Shown piece by piece: positions 52,001-64,000 of a stretch of 64,000 nt of DNA. The notes beneath the pieces are model-generated. The model ran no database searches, was not told where the DNA came from, and was given only the letters and a program-made list of their open reading frames with translations. Each line of letters opens with the position of its first letter. Position 1 is the first letter of the stretch. Position numbers and translations under genes: made by a program. Location: assembly GCA_028622995.1 (NCBI GenBank), contig JAJQJQ010000008.1, positions 3,720,001 to 3,784,000 on the forward strand, in the 5' to 3' direction. This DNA is from Panagrolaimus kolymaensis. Its lineage: Eukaryota > Nematoda > Chromadorea > Rhabditida > Panagrolaimidae.

Positions 52001-54770
52001 ATTTTTATTTTGGATTCGAAACTATGCCACCCTTTTCTCTTCGAGAAGAAATAAATGTTTTTGGCTTTTAATAAAGCATCTTCAGTTGTTAAAAATTCAG
52101 ATGAAAAACATTCAAACACAAGTTTGATATTTTTAAATTTTTATTTGGGATTCGAAACTATGCCACCATTTTCTCTTCGAGGAGAAATAAATATTTTTGC
52201 TTTTAATAAAGCATCTTCAGTTGCTAAAAATTCTGTAAAAAAACTTTCAAACACAAGTTTGATATTTTTAAATTTTTATTTTGGATTCGAAACTATGCCA
52301 CCCTTTTCTCTTCGAGAAGAAATAAATGTTTTTGGCTTTTAATAAAGCATCTTCAGTTGTTAAAAATTCAGATGAAAAACATTCAAACACAAGTTTGATA
52401 TTTTTAAATTTTTATTTTGGATTAGAAACTATGCCATCTTTTTCTCTTCGAGGAGAAATAAATGTTTTTGTATATTTATAAAGCATCTTCGGTTGCTAAA
52501 AATTCAGATGAAAAACTTTCAAACACAAGTTTGATATTTTTAAATTTTTATTTGGGATTCGAAACTATGCCACCATTTTCTCTTCGAGGAGAAATAAATA
52601 TTTTTGCTTTTAATAAAGCATCTTCAGTTGCTAAAAATTCTGTAAAAAAACTTTCAAACTCAAGTTTTGAATTAAAATAATATTTCTTTTGTTTTGAAAC
52701 TATGCCACCATTTTCTCTTCGAGGAGAAATAAATGTTTTTGGCTTTTAATAAAGCATCTTCAGTTGTTAAAAATTCAGATGAAAAACATTCAAACACAAG
52801 TTTGATATTTTTAAATTTTTATTTTGGATTCGAAACTATGCCACCCTTTTCTCTTCGAGAAGAAATAAATGTTTTTGGCTTTTAATAAAGCATCTTCAGT
52901 TGTTAAAAATTCAGATGAAAAACATTCAAACACAAGTATGATATTTTTAAATTTTTATTTTGGATTAGAAACTATGCCACCATTTTCTCTTCGAGGAGAA
53001 ATAAATGTTTTTGGCTTTTAATAAAGCATCTTCAGTTGTTAAAAATTCAGATGAAAAACATTCAAACACAAGTATGATATTTTTAAATTTTTATTTTGGA
53101 TTAGAAACTATGCCATCTTTTTCTCTTCGAGGAGAAATAAATGTTTTTGTATATTTATAAAGCATCTTCGGTTGCTAAAAATTCAGATGAAAAACTTTCA
53201 AACACAAGTTTGATTTTTTTATATTTTTATTAGGGATTCGAAACTATGCCACCATTTTCTCTTCGAGGAGAAATAAATGTTTTTGGCTTTTAATAAAGCA
53301 TCTTCAGTTGTTAAAAATTCAGATGAAAAACATTCAAACACAAGTTTGATATTTTTAAATTTTATTTTGGATTCGAAACTATGCCACCCTTTTCTCTTCG
53401 AGAAGAAATAAATGTTTTTGGCTTTTAATAAAGCATCTTCAGTTGTTAAAAATTCAGATGAAAAACATTCAAACACAAGTTTTGAATTAAAATAATATTT
53501 CTTTTGTTTTGAAACTATGCCACCATTTTCTCTTCGAGGAGAAATAAATGTTTTTGTATATTTATAAAGCATCTTCGGTTGCTAAAAATTCAGATGAAAA
53601 ACTTTCAAACACAAGTTTGATATTTTTAAATTTTTATTTTGGTTTGGAAACTATGCCACCATTTTCTCTTCGAGGAGAAATAAATATTTTTGCTTTTAAT
53701 AAAGCATCTTCAGTTGCTAAAAATTCTGTAAAAAAACTTTCAAACACAAGTTTGATATTTTTATATTTTTATTTGGGATTCGAAACTATGCCACCATTTT
53801 CTCTTCGAGGAGAAATAAATGTTTTTGGCTTTTAATAAAGCATCTTCAGTTGTTAAAAATTCAGATGAAAAACATTCAAACACAAGTTTGATATTTTTAA
53901 ATTTTTATTTTGGATTCGAAACTATGCCACCCTTTTCTCTTCGAGAAGAAATAAATGTTTTTGGCTTTTAATAAAGCATCTTCAGTTGTTAAAAATTCAG
54001 ATGAAAAACATTCAAACACAAGTTTTGAATTAAAATAATATTTCTTTTGTTTTGATACTATGCCACCATTTTCTCTTCGAGGAGAAATAAATATTTTTGC
54101 TTTTAATAAAGCATCTTCAGTTGCTAAAAATTCTGTAAAAAAACTTTCAAACACAAGTTTGATATTTTTATATTTTTATTTGGGATTCGAAACTATGCCA
54201 CCATTTTCTCTTCGAGGAGAAATAAATGTTTTTGGCTTTTAATAAAGCATCTTCAGTTGTTAAAAATTCAGATGAAAAACATTCAAACACAAGTTTGATA
54301 TTTTTAAATTTTTATTTTGGATTCGAAACTATGCCACCCTTTTCTCTTCGAGAAGAAATAAATGTTTTTGGCTTTTAATAAAGCATCTTCAGTTGTTAAA
54401 AATTCAGATGAAAAACATTCAAACACAAGTTTGATATTTTTAAATTTTTATTTTGGATTCGAAACTATGCCACCCTTTTCTCTTCGAGAAGAAATAAATG
54501 TTTTTGGCTTTTAATAAAGCATCTTCAGTTGTTAAAAATTCAGATGAAAAACATTCAAACACAAGTTTGATATTTTTAAATTTTTATTTGGGATTCGAAA
54601 CTATGCCACCATTTTCTCTTCGAGGAGAAATAAATATTTTTGCTTTTAATAAAGCATCTTCAGTTGCTAAAAATTCTGTAAAAAAACTTTCAAACACAAG
54701 TTTGATATTTTTAAATTTTTATTTTGGATTCGAAACTATGCCACCCTTTTCTCTTCGAGAAGAAATAAAT
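49066..54770 (+). repeat. 1087-bp and 2308-bp tandem duplications with TTAGGGATTCG marker
   Basis: The rare form TTTTTATTAGGGATTCG occurs near 49834, 50921 and 53230, spaced 1087 and 2309 bp (8 and 17 monomers). The same offsets link 49066/50153/52462 and 51240/53548. A one-base deletion near 53358 (TTTAAATTTTATTTTGG) marks the third copy. ACAAGTATGAT units lie beside the marker in each copy. Confidence 0.8.
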
Positions 54771-57579
54771 GTTTTTGGCTTTTAATAAAGCATCTTCAGT
54801 TGTTAAAAATTCAGATGAAAAACATTCAAACACAAGTTTGATATTTTTAAATTTTTATTTTGGATTAGAAACTATGCCATCTTTTTCTCTTCGAGGAGAA
54901 ATAAATGTTTTTGGCTTTTAATAAAGCATCTTCAGTTGTTAAAAATTCAGATGAAAAACATTCAAACACAAGTATGATATTTTTAAATTTTTATTTTGGA
55001 TTAGAAACTATGCCATCTTTTTCTCTTCGAGGAGAAATAAATGTTTTTGTATATTTATAAAGCATCTTCGGTTGCTAAAAATTCAGATGAAAAACTTTCA
55101 AACACAAGTTTGATATTTTTAAATTTTTATTTGGGATTCGAAACTATGCCACCATTTTCTCTTCGAGGAGAAATAAATATTTTTGCTTTTAATAAAGCAT
55201 CTTCAGTTGTTAAAAATTCAGATGAAAAACATTCAAACACAAGTATGATATTTTTAAATTTTTATTTTGGATTAGAAACTATGCCACCATTTTCTCTTCG
55301 AGGAGAAATAAATGTTTTTGGCTTTTAATAAAGCATCTTCAGTTGTTAAAAATTCAGATGAAAAACATTCAAACACAAGTATGATATTTTTAAATTTTTA
55401 TTTTGGATTAGAAACTATGCCATCTTTTTCTCTTCGAGGAGAAATAAATGTTTTTGTATATTTATAAAGCATCTTCGGTTGCTAAAAATTCAGATGAAAA
55501 ACTTTCAAACACAAGTTTGATATTTTTATATTTTTATTTGGGATTCGAAACTATGCCACCATTTTCTCTTCGAGGAGAAATAAATGTTTTTGGCTTTTAA
55601 TAAAGCATCTTCAGTTGTTAAAAATTCAGATGAAAAACATTCAAACACAAGTTTGATATTTTTAAATTTTTATTTTGGATTCGAAACTATGCCACCCTTT
55701 TCTCTTCGAGAAGAAATAAATGTTTTTGGCTTTTAATAAAGCATCTTCAGTTGTTAAAAATTCAGATGAAAAACATTCAAACACAAGTTTTGAATTAAAA
55801 TAATATTTCTTTTGTTTTGAAACTATGCCACCATTTTCTCTTCGAGGAGAAATAAATGTTTTTGTATATTTATAAAGCATCTTCGGTTGCTAAAAATTCA
55901 GATGAAAAACTTTCAAACACAAGTTTGATATTTTTAAATTTTTATTTTGGTTTGGAAACTATGCCACAATTTTCTCTTCGAGGAGAAATAAATATTTTTG
56001 CTTTTAATAAAGCATCTTCAGTTGCTAAAAATTCTGTAAAAAAACTTTCAAACACAAGTTTGATATTTTTATATTTTTATTTGGGATTCGAAACTATGCC
56101 ACCATTTTCTCTTCGAGGAGAAATAAATGTTTTTGGCTTTTAATAAAGCATCTTCAGTTGTTAAAAATTCAGATGAAAAACATTCAAACACAAGTTTGAT
56201 ATTTTTAAATTTTTATTTTGGATTCGAAACTATGCCACCCTTTTCTCTTCGAGAAGAAATAAATGTTTTTGGCTTTTAATAAAGCATCTTCAGTTGTTAA
56301 AAATTCAGATGAAAAACATTCAAACACAAGTATGATATTTTTAAATTTTTAATTTGGATTAGAAACTATGCCATCTTTTTCTCTTCGAGGAGAAATAAAT
56401 GTTTTTGTATATTTATAAAGCATCTTCGGTTGCTAAAAATTCAGATGAAAAACTTTCAAACACAAGTTTGATATTTTTAAATTTTTATTTTGGTTTGGAA
56501 ACTATGCCACCATTTTCTCTTCGAGGAGAAATAAATATTTTTGCTTTTAATAAAGCATCTTCAGTTGCTAAAAATTCTGTAAAAAAACTTTCAAACACAA
56601 GTTTGATATTTTTATATTTTTATTTGGGATTCGAAACTATGCCACCATTTTCTCTTCGAGGAGAAATAAATGTTTTTGGCTTTTAATAAAGCATCTTCAG
56701 TTGTTAAAAATTCAGATGAAAAACATTCAAACACAAGTTTGATATTTTTAAATTTTTATTTTGGATTCGAAACTATGCCACCCTTTTCTCTTCGAGAAGA
56801 AATAAATGTTTTTGGCTTTTAATAAAGCATCTTCAGTTGTTAAAAATTCAGATGAAAAACATTCAAACACAAGTTTTGAATTAAAATAATATTTCTTTTG
56901 TTTTGAAACTATGCCACCATTTTCTCTTCGAGGAGAAATAAATGTTTTTGTATATTTATAAAGCTTCTTCGGTTGCTAAAAATTCAGATGAAAAACATTC
57001 AAACACAAGTTTGATATATTTAAATTTTTATTTTGGATTAGAAACTATGCATCTTTTTCTCTTCGAGGAGAAATAAATATTTTTGCTTTTAATAAAGCAT
57101 CTTCAGTTGCTAAAAATTCTGTAAAAAAACTTTCAAACACAAGTTTGATATATTTAAATTTTTATTTTGGATTAGAAACTATGCAACCATTTTCTCTTCG
57201 AGGAGAAATAAATGTTTTTGTATATTTATAAAGCTTCTTCGGTTGCTAAAAATTCAGATGAAAAACTTTCAAACACAAGTTTGATATTTTTAAATTTTTA
57301 TTTGGGATTCGAAACTATGCCACCATTTTCTCTTCGAGGAGAAATAAATATTTTTGCTTTTAATAAAGCATCTTCAGTTGCTAAAAATTCTGTAAAAAAA
57401 CTTTCAAACACAAGTTTGATATTTTTAAATTTTTATTTGGGATTCGAAACTATGCCACCATTTTCTCTTCGAGAAGAAATAAATGTTTTTGGCTTTTAAT
57501 AAAGCATCTTCAGTTGTTAAAAATTCAGATGAAAAACATTCAAACACAAGTTTTGAATTAAAATAATATTTCTTTTGTT

Positions 57580-60334
57580 TTGAAACTATGCCACCATTTT
57601 CTCTTCGAGGAGAAATAAATGTTTTTGGCTTTTAATAAAGCATCTTCAGTTGTTAAAAATTCAGATGAAAAACATTCAAACACAAGTTTGATATTTTTAA
57701 ATTTTTATTTGGGATTCTAAACTATGCCACCATTTTCTCTTCGAGGAGAAATAAATGTTTTTGGCTTTTAATAAAGCATCTTCAGTTGTTAAAAATTCAG
57801 ATGAAAAACATTCAAACACAAGTTTTGAATTAAAATAATATTTCTTTTGTTTTGAAACTATGCCACCATTTTCTCTTCGAGGAGAAATAAATGTTTTTGT
57901 ATATTTATAAAGCATCTTCGGTTGCTAAAATTTCAGATGAAAAACTTTCAAACACAAGTTTGATATTTTTAAATTTTTATTTGGGATTCGAAACTATGCC
58001 ACCATTTTCTCTTCGAGGAGAAATAAATATTTTTGCTTTTAATAAAGCATCTTCAGTTGCTAAAAATTCTGTAAAAAAACTTTCAAACACAAGTTTGATA
58101 TTTTTAAATTTTTATTTGGGATTCGAAACTATGCCACCATTTTCTCTTCGAGGAAAAATAAATATTTTTGCTTTTAATAAAGCATCTTCAGTTGCTAAAA
58201 ATTCTGTAAAAAAACTTTCAAACACAAGTTTGATATTTTTAAATTTTTATTTTGGATTCGAAACTATGCCACCCTTTTCTCTTCGAGAAGAAATAAATGT
58301 TTTTGGCTTTTAATAAAGCATCTTCAGTTGTTAAAAATTCAGATGAAAAACATTCAAACACAAGTTTGATATTTTTAAATTTTTATTTGGGATTCGAAAC
58401 TATGCCACCATTTTCTCTTCGAGGAGAAATAAATATTTTTGCTTTTAATAAAGCATCTTCAGTTGCTAAAAATTCTGTAAAAAAACTTTCAAACACAAGT
58501 TTGATATTTTTAAATTTTTATTTGGGATTCGAAACTATGCCACCATTTTCTCTTCGAGGAGAAATAAATATTTTTGCTTTTAATAAAGCATCTTCAGTTG
58601 CTAAAAATTCTGTAAAAAAACTTTCAAACACAAGTTTGATATTTTTAAATTTTTATTTGGGATTCGAAACTATGCCACCATTTTCTCTTCGAGGAGAAAT
58701 AAATGTTTTTGTATATTTATAAAGCATCTTCGGTTGCTAAAAATTCTGTAAAAAAACTTTCAAACACAAGTTTGATATTTTTAAATTTTTATTTGGGATT
58801 CGAAACTATGCCACCATTTTCTCTTCGAGGAGAAATAAATGTTTTTGTATATTTATAAAGCATCTTCGGTTGCTAAAAATTCTGTAAAAAAACTTTCAAA
58901 CACAAGTTTGATATTTTTAAATTTTTATTTGGGATTCGAAACTATGCCACCATTTTCTCTTCGAGGAGAAATAAATGTTTTTGGCTTTTAATAAAGCATC
59001 TTCAGTTGTTAAAAATTCAGATGAAAAACATTCAAACACAAGTTTGATATTTTTAAATTTTTATTTGGGATTCTAAACTATGCCACCATTTTCTCTTCGA
59101 GGAGAAATAAATGTTTTTGGCTTTTAATAAAGCATCTTCAGTTGTTAAAAATTCAGATGAAAAACATTCAAACACAAGTTTTGAATTAAAATAATATTTC
59201 TTTTGTTTTGAAACTATGCCACCATTTTCTCTTCGAGGAGAAATAAATGTTTTTGTATATTTATAAAGCATCTTCGGTTGCTAAAATTTCAGATGAAAAA
59301 CTTTCAAACACAAGTTTGATATTTTTAAATTTTTATTTGGGATTCGAAACTATGCCACCATTTTCTCTTCGAGGAGAAATAAATATTTTTGCTTTTAATA
59401 AAGCATCTTCAGTTGCTAAAAATTCTGTAAAAAAACTTTCAAACACAAGTTTGATATTTTTAAATTTTTATTTGGGATTCGAAACTATGCCACCATTTTC
59501 TCTTCGAGGAAAAATAAATATTTTTGCTTTTAATAAAGCATCTTCAGTTGCTAAAAATTCTGTAAAAAAACTTTCAAACACAAGTTTGATATTTTTAAAT
59601 TTTTATTTTGGATTCGAAACTATGCCACCCTTTTCTCTTCGAGAAGAAATAAATGTTTTTGGCTTTTAATAAAGCATCTTCAGTTGTTAAAAATTCAGAT
59701 GAAAAACATTCAAACACAAGTTTGATATTTTTAAATTTTTATTTGGGATTCGAAACTATGCCACCATTTTCTCTTCGAGGAGAAATAAATATTTTTGCTT
59801 TTAATAAAGCATCTTCAGTTGCTAAAAATTCTGTAAAAAAACTTTCAAACACAAGTTTGATATTTTTAAATTTTTATTTGGGATTCGAAACTATGCCACC
59901 ATTTTCTCTTCGAGGAGAAATAAATATTTTTGCTTTTAATAAAGCATCTTCAGTTGCTAAAAATTCTGTAAAAAAACTTTCAAACACAAGTTTGATATTT
60001 TTAAATTTTTATTTGGGATTCGAAACTATGCCACCATTTTCTCTTCGAGGAGAAATAAATGTTTTTGTATATTTATAAAGCATCTTCGGTTGCTAAAAAT
60101 TCTGTAAAAAAACTTTCAAACACAAGTTTGATATTTTTAAATTTTTATTTGGGATTCGAAACTATGCCACCATTTTCTCTTCGAGGAGAAATAAATGTTT
60201 TTGTATATTTATAAAGCATCTTCGGTTGCTAAAAATTCTGTAAAAAAACTTTCAAACACAAGTTTGATATTTTTAAATTTTTATTTGGGATTCGAAACTA
60301 TGCCACCATTTTCTCTTCGAGGAGAAATAAATGT
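57580..60334 (+). repeat. 1356-bp tandem duplication (ten monomers)
   Basis: About 57.58-58.98 kb recurs at 58.94-60.33 kb. The copies share private changes GGGATTCTAAACTATG (57713/59069) and GCTAAAATTTCAGATG (57923/59279). Both include runs of three to four consecutive 135-bp or frame-compatible units, which give the longest repeat-encoded frames (140-141 codons). Confidence 0.85.
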
Positions 60335-61028
60335 TTTTGTATATTTATAAAGCATCTTCGGTTGCTAAAAATTCTGTAAAAAAACTTTCAAACACAATTT
60401 TGATATTTTTAAATTTTTATTTGGGATTCGAAACTATGCCACCATTTTCTCTTCGAGGAGAAATAAATATTTTTGCTTTTAATAAAGCATCTTCAGTTGC
60501 TAAAAATTCTGTAAAAAAACTTTCAAACACAAGTTTGATATTTTTAAATTTTTATTTGGGATTCGAAACTATGCCACCATTTTCTCTTCGAGGAGAAATA
60601 AATGTTTTTGTATATTTATAAAGCATCTTCGGTTGCTAAAAATTCTGTAAAAAAACTTTCAAACACAAGTTTGATATTTTTAAATTTTTATTTGGGATTC
60701 GAAACTATGCCACCATTTTCTCTTCGAGGAGAAATAAATGTTTTTGTATATTTATAAAGCATCTTCGGTTGCTAAAAATTCTGTAAAAAAACTTTCAAAC
60801 ACAATTTTGATATTTTTAAATTTTTATTTGGGATTCGAAACTATGCCACCATTTTCTCTTCGAGGAGAAATAAATATTTTTGCTTTTAATAAAGCATCTT
60901 CAGTTGCTAAAAATTCTGTAAAAAAACTTTCAAACACAAGTTTGATATTTTTAAATTTTTATTTGGGATTCGAAACTATGCCACCATTTTCTCTTCGAGG
61001 AGAAATAAATGTTTTTGTATATTTATAA
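60331..61028 (+). repeat. 407-bp tandem duplication with CACAATTTTGAT marker
   Basis: The unit starting at 60331 recurs at 60738, three monomers later. Both copies carry CACAATTTTGATATT in place of CACAAGTTTGATATT. Confidence 0.8.
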
Positions 61029-61299
61029 AGCATCTTCGGTTGCTAAAAATTCTGTAAAAAAACTTTCAAACACAAGTTTGATATTTTTAAATTTTTATTT
61101 GGGATTCGAAACTATGCCACCATTTTCTCTTCGAGGAGAAATAAATGTTTTTGGCTTTTAATAAAGCATCTTCGGTTGCTAAAAATTCAGATGAAAAACT
61201 TTCAAACACAAGTTTGATATTTTTAAATTTTTATTTGGGATTCGAAACTATGCCACCATTTTCTCTTCGAGGAGAAATAAATGTTTTTGGCTTTTAATA

Positions 61300-64000
61300 A
61301 AGCATCATCAGTTGTTAAAAATTCAGATGAAAAACATTCAAACACATGTATGATATTTTTAAATTTTTATTTTGGATTCGAAACTATGCCACCCTTTTCT
61401 CTTCGAGAAGAAATAAATGTTTTTGGCTTTTAATAAAGCATCTTCAGTTGTTAAAAATTCAGATGAAAAACATTCAAACACAAGTTTGATTTTTTTAAAT
61501 TTTTATTTTGGGATTCGAAACTATGCCACCATTTTCTCTTCGAGGAGAAATAAATGTTTTTGGCTTTTAATAAAGCATCTTCGGTTGCTAAAAATTCAGA
61601 TGAAAAACATTCAAACACAAGTTTGATATTTTTAAATTTTTATTTGGGATTCGAAACTATGCCACCATTTTCTCTTCGAGGAGAAATAAATGTTTTTGGC
61701 TTTTAATAAAGCATCTTCGGTTGCTAAAAATTCAGATGAAAAACATTCAAACACAAGTTTGATTTTTTTAAATTTTTATTTTGGGATTCGAAACTATGCC
61801 ACCATTTTCTCTTCGAGGAGAAATAAATGTTTTTGGCTTTTAATAAAGCATCTTCAGTTGTTAAAAATTCAGATGAAAAACATTCAAACACAAGTTTGAT
61901 ATTTTTAAATTTTTATTTGGGATTCGAAACTATGCCACCATTTTCTCTTCGAGGAGAAATAAATGTTTTTGTATATTTATAAAGCATCTTCGGTTGCTAA
62001 AAATTCTGTAAAAAAACTTTCAAACACAAGTTTGATATTTTTAAATTTTTATTTTGGATTAGAAACTATGCCACCCTTTTCTCTTCGAGAAGAAATAAAT
62101 GTTTTTGGCTTTTAATAAAGCATCATCAGTTGTTAAAAATTCAGATGAAAAACATTCAAACACATGTATGATATTTTTAAATTTTTATTTTGGATTCGAA
62201 ACTATGCCACCCTTTTCTCTTCGAGAAGAAATAAATGTTTTTGGCTTTTAATAAAGCATCTTCAGTTGTTAAAAATTCAGATGAAAAACATTCAAACACA
62301 AGTTTGATATTTTTAAATTTTTATTTTGGATTAGAAACTATGCCACCCTTTTCTCTTCGAGAAGAAATAAATGTTTTTGGCTTTTAATAAAGCATCTTCG
62401 GTTGCTAAAAATTCAGATGAAAAACTTTCAAACACAAGTTTGATATTTTTAAATTTTTATTTGGGATTCGAAACTATGCCACCATTTTCTCTTCGAGGAG
62501 AAATAAATGTTTTTGGCTTTTAATAAAGCATCATCAGTTGTTAAAAATTCAGATGAAAAACATTCAAACACATGTATGATATTTTTAAATTTTTATTTTG
62601 GATTCGAAACTATGCCACCCTTTTCTCTTCGAGAAGAAATAAATGTTTTTGGCTTTTAATAAAGCATCTTCAGTTGTTAAAAATTCAGATGAAAAACATT
62701 CAAACACAAGTTTGATATTTTTAAATTTTTATTTTGGATTAGAAACTATGCCAGCATTTTCTCTTCGAGGAGAAATAAATGTTTTTGGCTTTTAATAAAG
62801 CATCTTCAGTTGTTAAAAATTCAGATGAAAAACATTCAAACACAAGTTTGATATTTTTAAATTTTTATTTTGGATTAGAAACTATGCCAGCATTTTCTCT
62901 TCGAGGAGAAATAAATGTTTTTGGCTTTTAATAAAGCATCTTCAGTTGTTAAAAATTCAGATGAAAAACATTCAAACACAAGTTTGATATTTTTAAATTT
63001 TTATTTTGGATTCGAAACTATGCCACCCTTTTCTCTTCGAGAAGAAATAAATGTTTTTGGCTTTTAATAAAGCATCTTCAGTTGTTAAAAATTCAGATGA
63101 AAAACATTCAAACACAAGTTTGATTTTTTTAAATTTTTATTTTGGATTAGAAACTATGCCAGCATTTTCTCTTCGAGGAGAAATAAATGTTTTTGGCTTT
63201 TAATAAAGCATCTTCAGTTGTTAAAAATTCAGATGAAAAACATTCAAACACAAGTTTGATATTTTTAAATTTTTATTTTGGATTCGAAACTATGCCACCC
63301 TTTTCTCTTCGAGAAGAAATAAATGTTTTTGGCTTTTAATAAAGCATCTTCAGTTGTTAAAAATTCAGATGAAAAACATTCAAACACAAGTTTGATATTT
63401 TTAAATTTTTATTTTGGATTAGAAACTATGCCAGCATTTTCTCTTCGAGGAGAAATAAATGTTTTTGGCTTTTAATAAAGCATCTTCAGTTGTTAAAAAT
63501 TCAGATGAAAAACATTCAAACACAAGTTTGATATTTTTAAATTTTTATTTTGGATTCGAAACTATGCCACCCTTTTCTCTTCGAGAAGAAATAAATGTTT
63601 TTGGCTTTTAATAAAGCATCTTCAGTTGTTAAAAATTCAGATGAAAAACATTCAAACACAAGTTTGATATTTTTAAATTTTTATTTTGGATTAGAAACTA
63701 TGCCAGCATTTTCTCTTCGAGGAGAAATAAATGTTTTTGGCTTTTAATAAAGCATCTTCAGTTGTTAAAAATTCAGATGAAAAACATTCAAACACAAGTT
63801 TGATATTTTTAAATTTTTATTTTGGATTAGAAACTATGCCAGCATTTTCTCTTCGAGGAGAAATAAATGTTTTTGGCTTTTAATAAAGCATCTTCAGTTG
63901 TTAAAAATTCAGATGAAAAACATTCAAACACAAGTTTGATATTTTTAAATTTTTATTTTGGATTCGAAACTATGCCACCCTTTTCTCTTCGAGAAGAAAT
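61300..64000 (+). repeat. Distal sub-block with CACATGTATG and GCCAGCATTTTC variants
   Basis: CACATGTATGATATT is found near 61345, 62162 and 62571. From about 62.75 kb, GAAACTATGCCAGCATTTTC units appear repeatedly and alternate with GCCACCCTTTTC units to the window end. I did not see either marker elsewhere in the array. Two units near 61507 and 61781 have an extra base (TTTTGGGATTCG). Confidence 0.75.

Larger units (their letters stand above)
8085..64000 (+). repeat. Right satellite array, 136/135-bp monomer, about 410 copies
   Basis: Unbroken head-to-tail monomers, all in one orientation, continuing past the window end. Conserved order in a unit: AAAGCATCTTC(A/G)GTTG, (C/T)TAAAAATTC, (AGATG or TGTAA)AAAAAC, TTC or ATTC, AAACACAAGT, an AT-rich block, GAAACTATGCCA, TTTTCTCTTCGAG(G/A)AGAAATAAAT and one of three tails. 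The tails are GTTTTTGGCTTTTAAT, GTTTTTGTATATTTAT, and ATTTTTGCTTTTAAT, which is one base shorter and gives a 135-bp unit. The AT-rich block has two main forms: TTGATATTTTTAAATTTTTA and TTGAATTAAAATAATATTTC. No transposon, gene or non-satellite insertion interrupts the array. Many short frames occur on both strands, repeated with the monomers. Confidence 0.98.

Noticed and set aside
17362..59271. Minus-strand frames of 72 codons starting MLYKYTKTF
   Set aside because: These are antisense frames over two satellite monomers, recurring with the dimer. They have no start or stop context and no family motif.
13608..61899. Many short plus-strand frames starting MFLAFNKASSV or MFLYIYKASSV
   Set aside because: They repeat with the satellite monomer, end at its built-in TAA or at the frame shift of each 136-bp unit, and match no family. 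They are products of repetition, not genes.
8085..64000. CRISPR array
   Set aside because: Units are contiguous, without unique spacers between short repeats. The gene nearby is spliced and eukaryotic.
8085..64000. CENP-B-box-like or telomeric motif in the monomer
   Set aside because: TTCG and TTAGGG-like strings occur (the latter only as TTAGGGATTCG in three units), but no full box or tandem telomere repeat is present.

Overview
The window looks like a eukaryotic, very AT-rich chromosome segment, most likely from a nematode. This is inferred from the one clear gene: most of its 11 introns are very short (44 to about 160 bases), with GTAAG/GTATG-type donors and T-rich TTTTTAG or TTTTCAG acceptors. 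About nine tenths of the window is tandem satellite DNA. Nothing bacterial, viral or transposon-coded was recognised.

Layout. Bases 1-2072 are the end of a tandem array of a 136-bp monomer (left subfamily). It stops in mid-monomer against a truncated, reverse-strand copy of part of a protein kinase gene (about 2073-2461). A gene-poor stretch follows. Then comes a complete 12-exon gene on the minus strand (3515-6675, 767 codons) for a divergent SRPK-like (CMGC) protein kinase with an unusual C-terminal extension. Upstream of it (6681-7614) is unrecognised AT-rich DNA. Bases 7615-8084 hold heavily decayed satellite monomers. From 8085 to the end (about 56 kb, roughly 410 monomers) runs an unbroken head-to-tail array of a related 136-bp monomer (right subfamily, with a common 135-bp variant).

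The right array is mosaic. Monomer variants are confined to neighbourhoods. There is a dimeric 272-bp higher-order repeat (17.3-19.2 kb) and a 271-bp one (39.2-40.8 kb). Nested tandem duplications occur with offsets of 407, 543, 813, 950, 1087, 1356, 1359, 1361, 1903, 2308 and 3262 bp, nearly all close to whole multiples of the monomer. This is the pattern expected from unequal exchange and gene conversion. The many short reading frames in the array are by-products of repetition and are not annotated as genes.

The most notable points are the kinase gene as an island between two satellite subfamilies, a diverged kinase fragment welded to the left array, and a candidate Cys/His zinc-binding segment fused behind the kinase domain. 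The exon structure was assembled by hand; every junction keeps phase and the product has all main kinase motifs.
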